A stretch of DNA of 47,467 nucleotides, taken from assembly GCA_003978485.1 (NCBI GenBank), contig QNZF01000042.1, positions 1-47,467 of the forward strand. The letters are read 5' to 3'. The position numbers were made by a program, and so were the translations under genes. Positions 36,746 to 45,227 of the stretch are shown piece after piece. The notes under the pieces were generated by a model, which was not told the DNA's origin, did not search any database, and saw only the letters and a program-made list of their open reading frames with translations. The DNA is from Persephonella sp. GTDB taxonomy: Bacteria; Aquificota; Aquificia; Aquificales; Hydrogenothermaceae. Within the stretch, counting starts at the first letter, position 1, and each line of letters begins with the position of its first letter.

Positions 36746-37771
36746 CTATTTTTTATAGAAATAATATACTAAACTTCCAAAGTAAAGAATTATAAATATT
36801 ACAAAAATTATAGGGTTAAAACTACCCTTTGAGATTATTTTCAAAATATAAAAGCTAATGGATATATAAACTATGGATATAAGTATACTTAAAGCTAAAA
36901 TGTAATCTTTACCTTTAGTTGATTTTAAACCTATTAAAAATCCCAGTATTCCTATAAATAAAAATGGTATTGGGAAAAACATCCTTTCTATTAAAATAGA
37001 TAAAGCTTTATATTTATTTTTATCGTTAGAATTAATAATATTTAATAGCTTTTTATTATCAAAATCTTCAATTTCGTAATTTTTTATGTAGTCTATATCT
37101 ACGATAAATTTATCCTTCTCAAATATTATTAAATTTATCCCATTAGTTGATGGTAGTTGAATATAGCCATTTTTTAAAGTTAGATTTAATCCTTTAAAAT
37201 AGGCTTCTTGGGACGTTACTATCTGTCCACTTTCTTTATTAAAAAAGAATAGATTTTTAAATTTTCCTTTTTCTCTTTTTTCTATATAAACAACTGTATT
37301 CTGGGAGAGATTAGAAAAATTTTTTTCCTGTATAGAATCTAAAAAGTACTGTCTAACGCTAAATGTTATAAAGTTTGCCCTTTCTCTGTTTGCAAATGGC
37401 ACTAACCATAAACTTGATATTATTGCAAGTAAAAAAAATAATAAAGATAGATATATAATAGGTTTTAAAAGCTGGTTTAAAGAAATTCCTGCAGAAAAAA
37501 TCGCATATATTTCTCTATTTTCTCTTAAACTATAACCTACAAGTGTAGTTGAGATAAAAAAACCGAAGAATAAGATAAATTTGAAGAATGAAAAGTTTAT
37601 AAGTAGTAATATTTTTAGAAAATCTGTAAATTTTGCGTGGTATATTATAGAAGGTAAATGTAATAGTTGGGAAGATACTATCACAATGGAAAATATTCCA
37701 AGTAATATTAAAAAATTTTTTAGTATACTAACTGCTAAGTATCTGTAAAGTATTTTTATTTTAAAAAACAA
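36746..37771 (-). CDS. LptF/LptG-family lipopolysaccharide export permease
   Basis: A YjgP/YjgQ-type membrane permease, about 341 aa, that with LptB extracts LPS from the inner membrane. The architecture is three N-terminal helices (FLILLGIFSIVIVSSQLLHL; ILFFGFFISTTLVGYSL), a periplasmic jellyroll-like region (residues 150-245) and three C-terminal helices. RENREIYAIFSAGISLNQLL is the characteristic cytoplasmic segment (R-E-x-x-A-x-x-A-x-G). The ORF track begins at 37822. A perfect AGGAGG at 37778-37783 lies 6 bases before a TTG at 37771, which yields FFKIKILYRYLAVSILKNF and is the better start. Whether it is the F or G paralogue cannot be told. Confidence 0.87.
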   Translation of the reverse strand: MFFKIKILYRYLAVSILKNFLILLGIFSIVIVSSQLLHLPSIIYHAKFTDFLKILLLINFSFFKFILFFGFFISTTLVGYSLRENREIYAIFSAGISLNQLLKPIIYLSLLFFLLAIISSLWLVPFANRERANFITFSVRQYFLDSIQEKNFSNLSQNTVVYIEKREKGKFKNLFFFNKESGQIVTSQEAYFKGLNLTLKNGYIQLPSTNGINLIIFEKDKFIVDIDYIKNYEIEDFDNKKLLNIINSNDKNKYKALSILIERMFFPIPFLFIGILGFLIGLKSTKGKDYILALSILISIVYISISFYILKIISKGSFNPIIFVIFIILYFGSLVYYFYKK

Positions 37772-37896
37772 AACTAACCTCCTATTATTAGGATAATCTT
37801 TATAATACAATCTAAAAAGCATTTATTAATATAAACTGAAAAATTTTAAACTGTTATAATTTAATCTAAAGATTTCAACTTTATATGGAGAAAGAT

Positions 37897-38469
37897 ATGG
37901 AAAATTTTAAGAGAATTAATACACCTTTAACTGATGATGTAATTGAAGATTTAAAAGTTGGAGATAGGGTTCTAATAAATGGAGTTATTTATACTGCTAG
38001 AGATGCTGCCCATAAAAGGATGTTAGAAGATTACGAAAAGACTGGAAAACTGCCATTTGACATAAAAGGTCAGGTTATATACTATGTAGGCCCTACTCCT
38101 CCAAAACCGGGTCAGGTTATAGGTTCTGCAGGTCCTACAACTGCCTACAGGATGGATAAATACACTCCTAAACTTTTAGAGTTAGGTTTAAAGGGAACAA
38201 TCGGTAAAGGATGGAGAGGTAAGGAAGTAAAGGAAGCATTAAGAAAGTATAAAGCAGTATATTTTGCGGCTTTTGGCGGCTTAGCGGCGTTGTTATCAAA
38301 ACATATAGTAGCAGTTGAAATGGTTGCTTATGAAGATTTAGGAACTGAAGCTATAAGAAAGTTAACTGTAAAAGATTTTCCTGTTATAGTGGCTAACGAT
38401 ATATATGGTGGAGATATTTTTGAAGAGGGACAGAAAAAGTACAGAGAGTTAGATGTTTTATCATTGTAA
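37897..38469 (+). CDS. Fumarate hydratase class I beta subunit
   Basis: About 190 aa, forming the C-terminal half of the oxygen-sensitive [4Fe-4S] fumarase that interconverts fumarate and malate. LKVGDRVLINGVIYTARDAA, GSAGPTTAYRMDKYTPKLLE, GTIGKGWRG and AYEDLGTEAIRKLTVKDFPV are hallmark blocks. The listed ATG (37885) is followed by a second ATG at 37897. GGAGA at 37886-37890 sits 6 bases before the second ATG, which is therefore preferred. The alpha subunit carrying the Fe-S cysteines is not in the window. The related L(+)-tartrate dehydratase beta subunit is an alternative. Confidence 0.9.
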   Translation: MENFKRINTPLTDDVIEDLKVGDRVLINGVIYTARDAAHKRMLEDYEKTGKLPFDIKGQVIYYVGPTPPKPGQVIGSAGPTTAYRMDKYTPKLLELGLKGTIGKGWRGKEVKEALRKYKAVYFAAFGGLAALLSKHIVAVEMVAYEDLGTEAIRKLTVKDFPVIVANDIYGGDIFEEGQKKYRELDVLSL

Positions 38470-38472
38470 GGT

Positions 38473-39546
38473 ATGGATATGGCTAATCTAAAAATAAAAA
38501 GAGTTATAAAGAAAATAAAAAAACAAGAATTAACCTCTTTTTTCTTTAAATCTTTTTCCAATGTTTTCTACCTTACCAATTTTAGCTCTACAAACGGTTA
38601 TGTGCTTTTAACGGAGAGAAAAAGATATTTTCTTACAGATAACCGATATTATTTAGGAGCTAAACGGAAACTTAAAGACTGGGAAGTTGTATTAATTCAA
38701 AGTTTAAAAGATATAAAAGATAATTTAATAGCTTTAGGTGGTAATAGGATAGGCTTTGAAAAAGATGTTATAACTTTAGCCTATTATGAAGAATTAGTTA
38801 AAGATACAGACTTAGATAAAAGATTTATCGGTTTTTCAGGTTTTTTAGATGACATTAGGGCTATTAAATCTGAGGAAGAGATTAATATTATAAAAAAAGC
38901 TGTAAAGAAAACTGATGAGATTTTCAGTTATTTAGTTAAAAATATAAAAAGTTTTAAAACTGAACTGGATGTTAGAAGGGAGATAATAAATCAGATTTTT
39001 TTAAAAGAAGGGGAAGGAGAAAGTTTTCCTGCAATTGTGGCGTCTGGAGAAAACTCTGCTATTCCACATTATCAAACGTCAGCCACAGAGATAAAGAAAG
39101 ATGCATCTCTTTTAATAGACATGGGAATGAAGTATAAAGGATACTGTTCAGATTTTACAAGGACTATTTTTATAGGTGATGTTCCTCAAAAATTGATAGA
39201 TATTTATAAAATTGTTATGGAAGCTAATCTAGAAGCTACAAGTATAGTTAAGGAAGGAGTTCTAGCTAAAGATGTTGATTTAGCCGCAAGAAAAGTTATT
39301 GAAAAGTATGGTTATAAAGATTACTTTATCCACTCAACTGGGCATGGAATAGGAATAGATATACACGAATATCCTAGAATATCTCACAACTCGGAAACTG
39401 TTCTAAAGAAAGGTATGGTTTTTACAATTGAACCGGGTATATACATTGAAGGATTAGGCGGTGTTAGACTGGAAAATATAGTTCTATGTAAAAAGGAAGG
39501 TGTTGAAGTTTTAACTAAAACTCCTTTAGATTTAATAACTGTTTAA
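38473..39546 (+). CDS. M24-family Xaa-Pro aminopeptidase
   Basis: A 357-aa dimetallo aminopeptidase of the PepP/PepQ group. The creatinase-type N-domain (residues 10-130) precedes the pita-bread fold. Metal ligands are visible in LLIDMGMKYKGYCSDFTRTI (two Asp), HSTGHGIGIDIHEYP (His) and IEPGIYIEGLGGVRLENIVL (two Glu). It removes N-terminal residues ahead of proline. It starts 3 bases after the fumarase stop; an alternative ATG is at 38479. The 3' end overlaps the convergent kdsB gene by 32 bases. Confidence 0.93.
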   Translation: MDMANLKIKRVIKKIKKQELTSFFFKSFSNVFYLTNFSSTNGYVLLTERKRYFLTDNRYYLGAKRKLKDWEVVLIQSLKDIKDNLIALGGNRIGFEKDVITLAYYEELVKDTDLDKRFIGFSGFLDDIRAIKSEEEINIIKKAVKKTDEIFSYLVKNIKSFKTELDVRREIINQIFLKEGEGESFPAIVASGENSAIPHYQTSATEIKKDASLLIDMGMKYKGYCSDFTRTIFIGDVPQKLIDIYKIVMEANLEATSIVKEGVLAKDVDLAARKVIEKYGYKDYFIHSTGHGIGIDIHEYPRISHNSETVLKKGMVFTIEPGIYIEGLGGVRLENIVLCKKEGVEVLTKTPLDLITV

Positions 39547-40249
39547 ATCTCTCCAAATCTTCCTCTGTATCTATTCCGATAGTGTCTTCTGTAGCTTTTA
39601 CAACTTTTATTTTATATCCGTTATATAAAAATCTTAACTGCTCCAACTTCTCTATATCTTCAATAGGTGAATGCTCTAACTCATACGCAAATTTATGTAA
39701 AACATCTTTTTTGTATCCATAGATACCTAAATGTTTAAAAACATTATTTTTTATACTGTTAAAACTGTCATCTCTTGGATAAGGTATTGGACTTCTTGAA
39801 AAGTATAAAGCATAGTCCCATCTGTCCAGGACAACTTTAACTATATTAGGATTGAAAAAATCTTTTTCATTATCTATTTTGTAAGCTAAAGTTGATACTT
39901 TTTCATTTTTCAGTGAGTTTATAAGTCTTTCTATATCCTCTGTATTAACTAAAGGCTCATCACCTTGAACATTAACAATATCTTCGTCATTTATATAGCA
40001 GAGTATGTAAGCTATCCTATCAGAACCACTTTTTATGTTATCTGGGGTTAGAAAAATATCTATATCCAAATCTTTTAAACTGTCTTTAATCCTTTCACTA
40101 TCTGTGGCTACAACTATTCTATCTGCATTTTTCACTTTTAAACAGTTTTCAACTGTCCATCGTATTATAGGTTTACCTTTTACATTTATAAGCAGTTTAT
40201 TCGGTAATCTTGTAGATTTTTCCCTTGCCGGTATAACTATTGTTGCCAT
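39515..40249 (-). CDS. kdsB: CMP-KDO synthetase (3-deoxy-manno-octulosonate cytidylyltransferase)
   Basis: A 244-aa nucleotidyltransferase that activates KDO with CTP for LPS inner-core synthesis; it confirms an outer membrane. IVIPAREKSTRLPNKLL, RIVVATDSERI, GSDRIAYIL, VNVQGDEPLV and FSRSPIPYPRD are the family motifs, and FKHLGIYGYKKD the conserved mid-section. The start shares one base (TAATG) with the stop of the upstream coiled-coil gene, so the two are coupled. No Mg2+-site residue is missing. Confidence 0.95.
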   Translation of the reverse strand: MATIVIPAREKSTRLPNKLLINVKGKPIIRWTVENCLKVKNADRIVVATDSERIKDSLKDLDIDIFLTPDNIKSGSDRIAYILCYINDEDIVNVQGDEPLVNTEDIERLINSLKNEKVSTLAYKIDNEKDFFNPNIVKVVLDRWDYALYFSRSPIPYPRDDSFNSIKNNVFKHLGIYGYKKDVLHKFAYELEHSPIEDIEKLEQLRFLYNGYKIKVVKATEDTIGIDTEEDLERFKQLLNLKEF

Positions 40250-40974
40250 TAATCACCTTCTAAAGAAGTTAAAAATCTTCCACAGTTTGGACATCTAAAG
40301 ATTTTATCAGGATTTTTTAAAATTTCACTGTAAAGTCTAGGTGGTAAGACCATAAAACATACTGGACAGGCATCACTATCACTATCAACAACTCCAATCA
40401 CTATACCATTTTTAGTTTTTTTCCTTAACAGTTCATACTCATTTAAAGATTTTTCATCTATCTTCTTAGCCAATTCTTCCCTTTTTAATCTTAACTCTTC
40501 TAATCTTTTTTTCTCTTCCTCAAGTTTTTTCTTCTTTTCCTCTATAACTCTGTCTATCTTTTTAATATCACTATCAACAACTTTTTTTAACTCTTCCCTT
40601 TCCTTTTCAAGCTCCTCTAACTTTTCCATAAGATTTAAAACTTCATCTTCCAAATTTAAAATTTCCTTCTCACGTAATGCTTTCTGTCTTAACAACTCTC
40701 TGTATTCATGATTAGTTTTTACATTGTTTAAAGCTTTTTCTGTCTTTCTTATTTTTTCTTTTAGCTCTTCAATATCTAACTCTTTATTCTTTTTCTCCAT
40801 ATTTAATTTTTTTATTCTTCCATCTATTTCTTTTAACTTTTTAAGCTCTTCCTCTTTCTGTTTTTCTAATTTTTTTATCTCCTCCGGATAATCAGATATT
40901 ATCTTTTCAAGTTGATAAATCTCTTTGTCTATTTCTTGTATTTGTAATAGATTTTTTATAACTTCTTTCTCCAT
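40249..40974 (-). CDS. Coiled-coil protein with C4 zinc ribbon (zf-RING_7/DUF164 type)
   Basis: A 241-aa protein whose residues 10-180 are a long charged coiled coil (heptads such as EEIKKLEKQKEEELKKLKEI and DRVIEEKKKKLEEEKKRLEE). A C-terminal C4 zinc ribbon (ACPVCFMVLPPR ... FRCPNCGRFL) follows. This is the architecture of the DUF164 family, for which RNA- or ribosome-linked roles have been proposed. The gene is upstream of kdsB with a one-base overlap. The exact function is unsettled. Confidence 0.88.
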   Translation of the reverse strand: MEKEVIKNLLQIQEIDKEIYQLEKIISDYPEEIKKLEKQKEEELKKLKEIDGRIKKLNMEKKNKELDIEELKEKIRKTEKALNNVKTNHEYRELLRQKALREKEILNLEDEVLNLMEKLEELEKEREELKKVVDSDIKKIDRVIEEKKKKLEEEKKRLEELRLKREELAKKIDEKSLNEYELLRKKTKNGIVIGVVDSDSDACPVCFMVLPPRLYSEILKNPDKIFRCPNCGRFLTSLEGD

Positions 40975-41146
40975 TCCTCTTTATTCCTCTTATTTTGTAT
41001 AACTCCAAAATTAACTCTAAAACTACAGAATTAATAAGTCAAGTTTTTGTAGTGTCAAAGCTTTACAGTATGAAAAATTTTAATATTAATAATAATAAAA
41101 ATCGTTTATTATATTTTCTACATTTTTGATATAAAGGAGATAAAAG

Positions 41147-41809
41147 ATGCTTTTGTTAAAAAGAAGACTGGAGGAAATAAGAGAAAGACTTATAAATATG
41201 GCAGAGTTAGCTGATAGAATGATAGAACAGTCTGTAAAGGCAATAATTGAACATAAAAAAGATTATTTAAAGGATATTGACAGTATGGAAAGAGAACTTG
41301 ATAAGATGGAAGTAGAAAATGAAACAATGATAATTACAACTATTGCCAGGTATCAACCTGAAGCTAAATATCTAAGGATTTTATTAATGGATTTATTTGT
41401 TAACAGAGATTTGGAGAGGATTGGAGACCATGCAGAAAATATAAAGGAACAGGCTGAAAGGATTATTGATAAGCCAAAGTTGAAGGAATATATAGACCTA
41501 CCTGTAATGACAGATATAACTATAGGAATGGTTAGAGATGCTGTTAAATCTTTGGAAACACTGGACACAGAACTGGCTAGAGATGTTATTGCAAGGGATG
41601 ATAAGGTTGATAAATTGAACGAACAAATAATTAGAGAACTCTACACCTATATGGTAGAAGACCCTAAAAATATAAAGGTTGGTATAAGGCTAATTACTGT
41701 TTCTTCAAATCTGGAAAGGGTAGCAGATATAGCAACTAATTTAGCTGAAGAAGTTATATATATGAAAGAAGGAAAGATGTTAAGACATCAGGAGATAGAT
41801 AAGGATTAA
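41147..41809 (+). CDS. phoU: PhoU-family phosphate signalling regulator
   Basis: A 220-aa protein made of two three-helix bundles. Each bundle carries the metal-binding signature: DLFVNRDLERIGDHAENIKE in the first and ITVSSNLERVADIATNLAEE in the second. PhoU links the Pst phosphate transporter to PhoR-PhoB signalling, and related proteins are negative regulators of phosphate uptake. No pst, phoB or phoR genes lie nearby. Instead the next gene, 2 bases downstream, is a ZnuA-type metal-binding protein, an unusual partner. An AAGGAG site precedes the ATG. Confidence 0.95.
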   Translation: MLLLKRRLEEIRERLINMAELADRMIEQSVKAIIEHKKDYLKDIDSMERELDKMEVENETMIITTIARYQPEAKYLRILLMDLFVNRDLERIGDHAENIKEQAERIIDKPKLKEYIDLPVMTDITIGMVRDAVKSLETLDTELARDVIARDDKVDKLNEQIIRELYTYMVEDPKNIKVGIRLITVSSNLERVADIATNLAEEVIYMKEGKMLRHQEIDKD

Positions 41810-41811
41810 AG

Positions 41812-42702
41812 ATGTTAGTAAAAAGAGTAGTAAGCATATTTTTATTACTATTTATTTTTTCTCTTGATGTAAACGCAAAGGTTAAAGTAACAACTACTAT
41901 AAAACCTTTAGCTGATATTTTTAGAGAGATTGGTAAGGACAAAGTATCAGTTGATTATGTAATACCACCTAACATATCTTTCCATATCTACGAGTATAAA
42001 ATTTCAGATATAAACAAAGTTAAAGATGCTGATATATTTGTTTATATAGGTTCAGGTGAACCGAAGGTTGAAAGATTAGCTAGGATTACAAAAGGGCAGA
42101 TTGTAAAAATAGGAAGTTTAATTCCTGAAAATCTTTTAATAAGAACATTTGAGATAGAAGAACATAATCAACACTTTGATATAGAACATAGTAATGAAGC
42201 TTTTCATCCTGCTGTATGGTTAGACCCAAGATTAGCTATAATTATTGCCAATAGCTACTATAAAACATTGGTAAAGCTAGACCCTAAAAATAGGGATTTT
42301 TATTATAAGAACTACTCAAAGTTTGTTTTAAAAAGTGTAAATTTATATATACAGTGGAAGGATAAGTTTGATAAGCTTAACAATAAATATTTTATTTCCT
42401 ATCACTACCTTTATCCTTATTTAACAAAAGCCTTTGGCTTAAATTATATAGCTGTAATAGAGCTAGGGCATGGTAGAAAACCTACAATAAAACATATCCT
42501 TCATATTTCTGAGTTAATTAGGAAGAAAAAAATAAAATATATATTTGCATCACTATACTTTTTTAACCCAAAATATTTAGCTTTATTAAAGAAAGAAGGA
42601 GTTAAAATTATCTATCTGGATCCAATGGGTGTACACAGCAAAAATTATTTTGAAACTATGAATAATCTTTTGGAAAACATTTATAAAGGTTTAAAGAAAT
42701 AA
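41812..42702 (+). CDS. ZnuA/TroA-type metal-binding lipoprotein-like substrate-binding protein
   Basis: A 296-aa exported protein of the cluster A-I substrate-binding family, which delivers Zn2+ or Mn2+ to an ABC importer. The signal peptide is KRVVSIFLLLFIFSLDVNA, with no lipobox cysteine. VTTTIKPLADIFREIGKDKV opens the first lobe. ISFHIYEYKISD offers the first His ligand, and EEHNQHFDIEHSNEAFHPAV a His-rich loop. ISYHYLYPYLTKAF and YLDPMGVHSKNYFETMN contain the second-lobe His and Asp ligands. No ABC permease or ATPase gene follows; the partner must be elsewhere. It is coupled to phoU (2-base gap). Zinc is more likely than manganese because of the His-rich loop. Confidence 0.86.
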   Translation: MLVKRVVSIFLLLFIFSLDVNAKVKVTTTIKPLADIFREIGKDKVSVDYVIPPNISFHIYEYKISDINKVKDADIFVYIGSGEPKVERLARITKGQIVKIGSLIPENLLIRTFEIEEHNQHFDIEHSNEAFHPAVWLDPRLAIIIANSYYKTLVKLDPKNRDFYYKNYSKFVLKSVNLYIQWKDKFDKLNNKYFISYHYLYPYLTKAFGLNYIAVIELGHGRKPTIKHILHISELIRKKKIKYIFASLYFFNPKYLALLKKEGVKIIYLDPMGVHSKNYFETMNNLLENIYKGLKK

Positions 42703-42736
42703 AAAAATGTAGTGTTAGACAGACCTGAACTAACAC
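42702..42736 (-). terminator. Rho-independent terminator of kamA
   Basis: On the minus strand GTGTTAG (42736-42730) pairs with CTAACAC (42718-42712) around an 11-base loop. TACA and seven T's follow, running into the znuA-like gene's stop. It is the strongest terminator-like element in the window. It has alternative pairing with upstream sequence (see findings). Confidence 0.8.
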
Positions 42737-42780
42737 ATGTGGAGAGGAAAGCCACTGCACACAGGTACTTGGGAAAAATG

Positions 42781-43917
42781 TCACAACTCAACTTCCACAA
42801 GCTTACCTTCGTAATTTTTGAATACATATCTTTTTTCTCCTTTTTTTTCTATTAAATAATTTGGAAAAACAGGTACTTTTCCTAAACCTTTAGGTAAATC
42901 CACAGCATAAATTGGATATGCTAAACCTGACACTCTACCTCTAAGATATTCCATTATTTCCAATCCCTTTTCTATATCTGTTCTGAAGTGTAAAACTCCT
43001 TTTGTCGGGTCACAAAAAAAGAGATAGTAAGGTTTTATTTTTACTTTTAATAACTCCCTCATAAGTCTTTCAATAATTTTTTTGTCATCGTTTATTCCTT
43101 TCAATAAGACTGTTTGATTTAAAACAGGTGTTCCTGTAGACAGGATATTTTTTACTGCAATCTTTGTTTCTGTGGTTATCTCATCATAATGATTAAAATG
43201 TGTTACTAACCATACCTTATCATATTCTTCAAATATTTCTAACAACTCCTCATCATAAAATCTGTAAGGATTAACCACAAGCTCCCTAGAACCTACACGG
43301 ATTATATCAATATGGTCAATTTCATATAAATTTTTCAAAATAAACCTAATTTTTCTATTAGGTAAGGTTAATGGGTCTCCCCCCGAGATTAAAACCTCCC
43401 TTATATTTTTATTTCTTTTTATATACTCAAACATAGGAATTAATTCTTCTTTTTTTAATGCCCTTTCACCCGTTAGGAATATTCTTTTTCTCATACAGTG
43501 TCTACAGTAAACACTGCAAAAGGTTGTTACTCTGAATAAAACCCTATCTGGATAACGATATGTTATATTGGGGACAGGACTTAATATTTCTTCATTAAAA
43601 GGGTCTAAATAGCCTTTTGATTGTATATTTTCATCTATTTCCTCATAAACAGGTAATATCTGCTTTAAAATTGGATTATTCTTTTCTGTTTTAAGAAGGG
43701 CTAAAGATAAATAGTAAGGTGTTGTTCCGAAGTGGTATATTTGGGAAACTTTGCTGAATAATTTTTCGTAATCATCAGATATTTTTAAAAAATTTTTTAA
43801 ATCACCTAAACTTTTTAATCTATTTTTTATCTGCCACTGCCAATTTTTCCATTGGTAAGGTTTAACATTTTCCCAATAATTAAACTGTTGCCAATAATTT
43901 TCTTCTAAATGTAGCAT
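42781..43917 (-). CDS. kamA: Lysine 2,3-aminomutase family radical-SAM enzyme
   Basis: A 378-aa PLP- and SAM-dependent enzyme that moves the alpha-amino group of L-lysine to give beta-lysine. RVTTFCSVYCRHCMRKRIFL holds the CxxxCxxC cluster motif, ISGGDPLTLPN the SAM-binding glycine motif, and PYYLFFCDPTKGVLHFRTDI the PLP-lysine region. The length is shorter than clostridial enzymes (about 415 aa), as in related thermophiles. The glutamate 2,3-aminomutase and EF-P-lysine (EpmB) relatives are alternatives. The ATG has no clear ribosome site but is 16 bases downstream of a GC-rich hairpin. Confidence 0.9.
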   Translation of the reverse strand: MLHLEENYWQQFNYWENVKPYQWKNWQWQIKNRLKSLGDLKNFLKISDDYEKLFSKVSQIYHFGTTPYYLSLALLKTEKNNPILKQILPVYEEIDENIQSKGYLDPFNEEILSPVPNITYRYPDRVLFRVTTFCSVYCRHCMRKRIFLTGERALKKEELIPMFEYIKRNKNIREVLISGGDPLTLPNRKIRFILKNLYEIDHIDIIRVGSRELVVNPYRFYDEELLEIFEEYDKVWLVTHFNHYDEITTETKIAVKNILSTGTPVLNQTVLLKGINDDKKIIERLMRELLKVKIKPYYLFFCDPTKGVLHFRTDIEKGLEIMEYLRGRVSGLAYPIYAVDLPKGLGKVPVFPNYLIEKKGEKRYVFKNYEGKLVEVEL

Positions 43918-43933
43918 TAACAGATATTGTTAA

Positions 43934-43947
43934 GGGGCAAAAGCCCC
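43934..43947 (-). terminator. GGGGC-AAAA-GCCCC hairpin between erpA and kamA
   Basis: A perfect 5-bp all-GC stem with a 4-base loop lies just after the erpA-like stop and 16 bases before the kamA start. No T-run follows on the minus strand, so it may be a pause or mRNA-stability hairpin rather than a true terminator. Confidence 0.5.
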
Positions 43948-43954
43948 GTTGATG

Positions 43955-44296
43955 TTAGCAAGAGAAAGAATTTCCACAACCGCAAGAGTTTACAGTGTTA
44001 GGATTTTTAATTGTAAATCCACCACCCATAAAGTCTCTTACATAGTCTAAAGTAGCTCCGTTTATGTATGGTGCAGAAAACTCATCTATTGCGACTTTTA
44101 CACCATTTGACAACTCTATTATATGGTCATTTTCGTTTGTGCTCTCGTCAAATCCCATTGCATATTGAAAACCTGAACATCCACCGGGAACAACTCTAAC
44201 TCTTAAAATAGGATTTTGTATATTCTCTTGGTCAGCAATCTTTTTAATCTCCTCAGCTGCTGTGTCTGTTACATAAAAATTAATAGTAGTTTGCAT
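43955..44296 (-). CDS. Iron-sulfur cluster assembly accessory protein (IscA/ErpA family)
   Basis: A 113-aa A-type carrier that passes Fe-S clusters to apo-proteins. All three conserved cysteines are present: the one in VVPGGCSGFQYAMGF and the CGCG pair in NTVNSCGCGNSFSC. DPYINGATLDYVRDFMGGGF-type (here APYINGATLDYVRDF) is the central motif. An AGGAGG ribosome site precedes the ATG. Which paralogue (ErpA, IscA or SufA) it is cannot be decided. It sits near two Fe-S radical enzymes' genes, but that closeness is not evidence for a special role. Confidence 0.92.
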   Translation of the reverse strand: MQTTINFYVTDTAAEEIKKIADQENIQNPILRVRVVPGGCSGFQYAMGFDESTNENDHIIELSNGVKVAIDEFSAPYINGATLDYVRDFMGGGFTIKNPNTVNSCGCGNSFSC

Positions 44297-44347
44297 ATTA
44301 AAAACCTCCTAATTACTTAGATTTACATTTATATTAAATTTTATACT

Positions 44348-44365
44348 TATCATATAGCTATGATA
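44348..44365 (-). terminator. Inverted repeat after sppA
   Basis: TATCATA and TATGATA (7 bp each) flank a 4-base loop, starting 4 bases past the sppA stop. The stem is all but AT and is followed on the minus strand by AGTATAAAATTT, so termination strength is doubtful. Confidence 0.35.
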
Positions 44366-44369
44366 CCTG

Positions 44370-45221
44370 TCAGAATGAGGTTAGATAGTATATACCTGTG
44401 TTTTGTATATTAAGCAGATTATTAATTTTTTCTCCTAAATCTGAACCTAAAAGTTTATCTAAGAACCCTTTATCATCGGTCAATTCTATAATCTGATACT
44501 GACCTTTTTTTAGATTTGCTAACTTTCTAGCCTCTTCTAAAGCATCTTGAACATTCCCTAACTTATCTACTAATCCCAGTTTTAAAGCCTGTCTTCCACT
44601 GAATATACGACCATCTGCATACTTCCTAAGTTTTTCCTTTCTAATAGGTCTGTACTTAACTATAGCGTCTAAAAATTGGTCATAAACATCCTTTATAGTA
44701 TCTTCTAAAAGTTTTTTTTGTTCATCGGTTAAATCGTTGTTAGGATAGAGAATATCTTTATTTTTTCCACTCTTTATATTCTCAACTTTAACACCAACCT
44801 TGTTTAGAAGGGATTTAACATTAACATGCTGAATTATAACTCCAATACTACCTGTTATAGTTCCCGGATTTGCATATATAACATTTGCAGGAACAGATAT
44901 ATAGTATCCACCTGAAGCCGCAACGTTCCCCATAGAAACAACTAGAGGTTTTTCCTTCCTAAGTTTTTCCAATGCCCTATAAATCTCCTGAGAAGACCCT
45001 ACTGCACCACCGGGGCTGTCAACAACTAAAACTACAGCTTTTATACTTTTATTTTTTCTTGCTGTACTTATCTTTTTTACATATGGAACATAATCACTTA
45101 TAACTCCATTTACATAAATTACGGCTATTTTTTGAGTATTAGCTTCAACAAATCTTAATACAACAACTATAAAAATTAAAAAGGCAAGTATACCTAAGAT
45201 GGCTATAACGATTTTTTTCAT
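44370..45221 (-). CDS. sppA: Signal peptide peptidase SppA
   Basis: A 283-aa membrane-anchored serine protease that degrades leftover signal peptides. An N-terminal anchor (VIAILGILAFLIFIVVVLRF) precedes the domain. VVLVVDSPGGAVGSSQEIY and MGNVAASGGYYISVPANVIY contain the catalytic serine (AASGG). NIKSGKNKDILYP holds the region with the general-base lysine. DGRIFSGRQALKLGLVDKLG is the conserved end. The start lies 6 bases after infC's stop, so it is probably co-transcribed with nadB-infC. Confidence 0.93.
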   Translation of the reverse strand: MKKIVIAILGILAFLIFIVVVLRFVEANTQKIAVIYVNGVISDYVPYVKKISTARKNKSIKAVVLVVDSPGGAVGSSQEIYRALEKLRKEKPLVVSMGNVAASGGYYISVPANVIYANPGTITGSIGVIIQHVNVKSLLNKVGVKVENIKSGKNKDILYPNNDLTDEQKKLLEDTIKDVYDQFLDAIVKYRPIRKEKLRKYADGRIFSGRQALKLGLVDKLGNVQDALEEARKLANLKKGQYQIIELTDDKGFLDKLLGSDLGEKINNLLNIQNTGIYYLTSF

Positions 45222-45227
45222 CTTTTA

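Noticed and set aside
42711-42775. GCCACTG ... GGGAA on the plus strand, like part of a cobalamin riboswitch
   Set aside because: The upstream conserved parts (CCCGCAACTGT-like) are missing, and the site lies between converging gene ends, not ahead of a gene.
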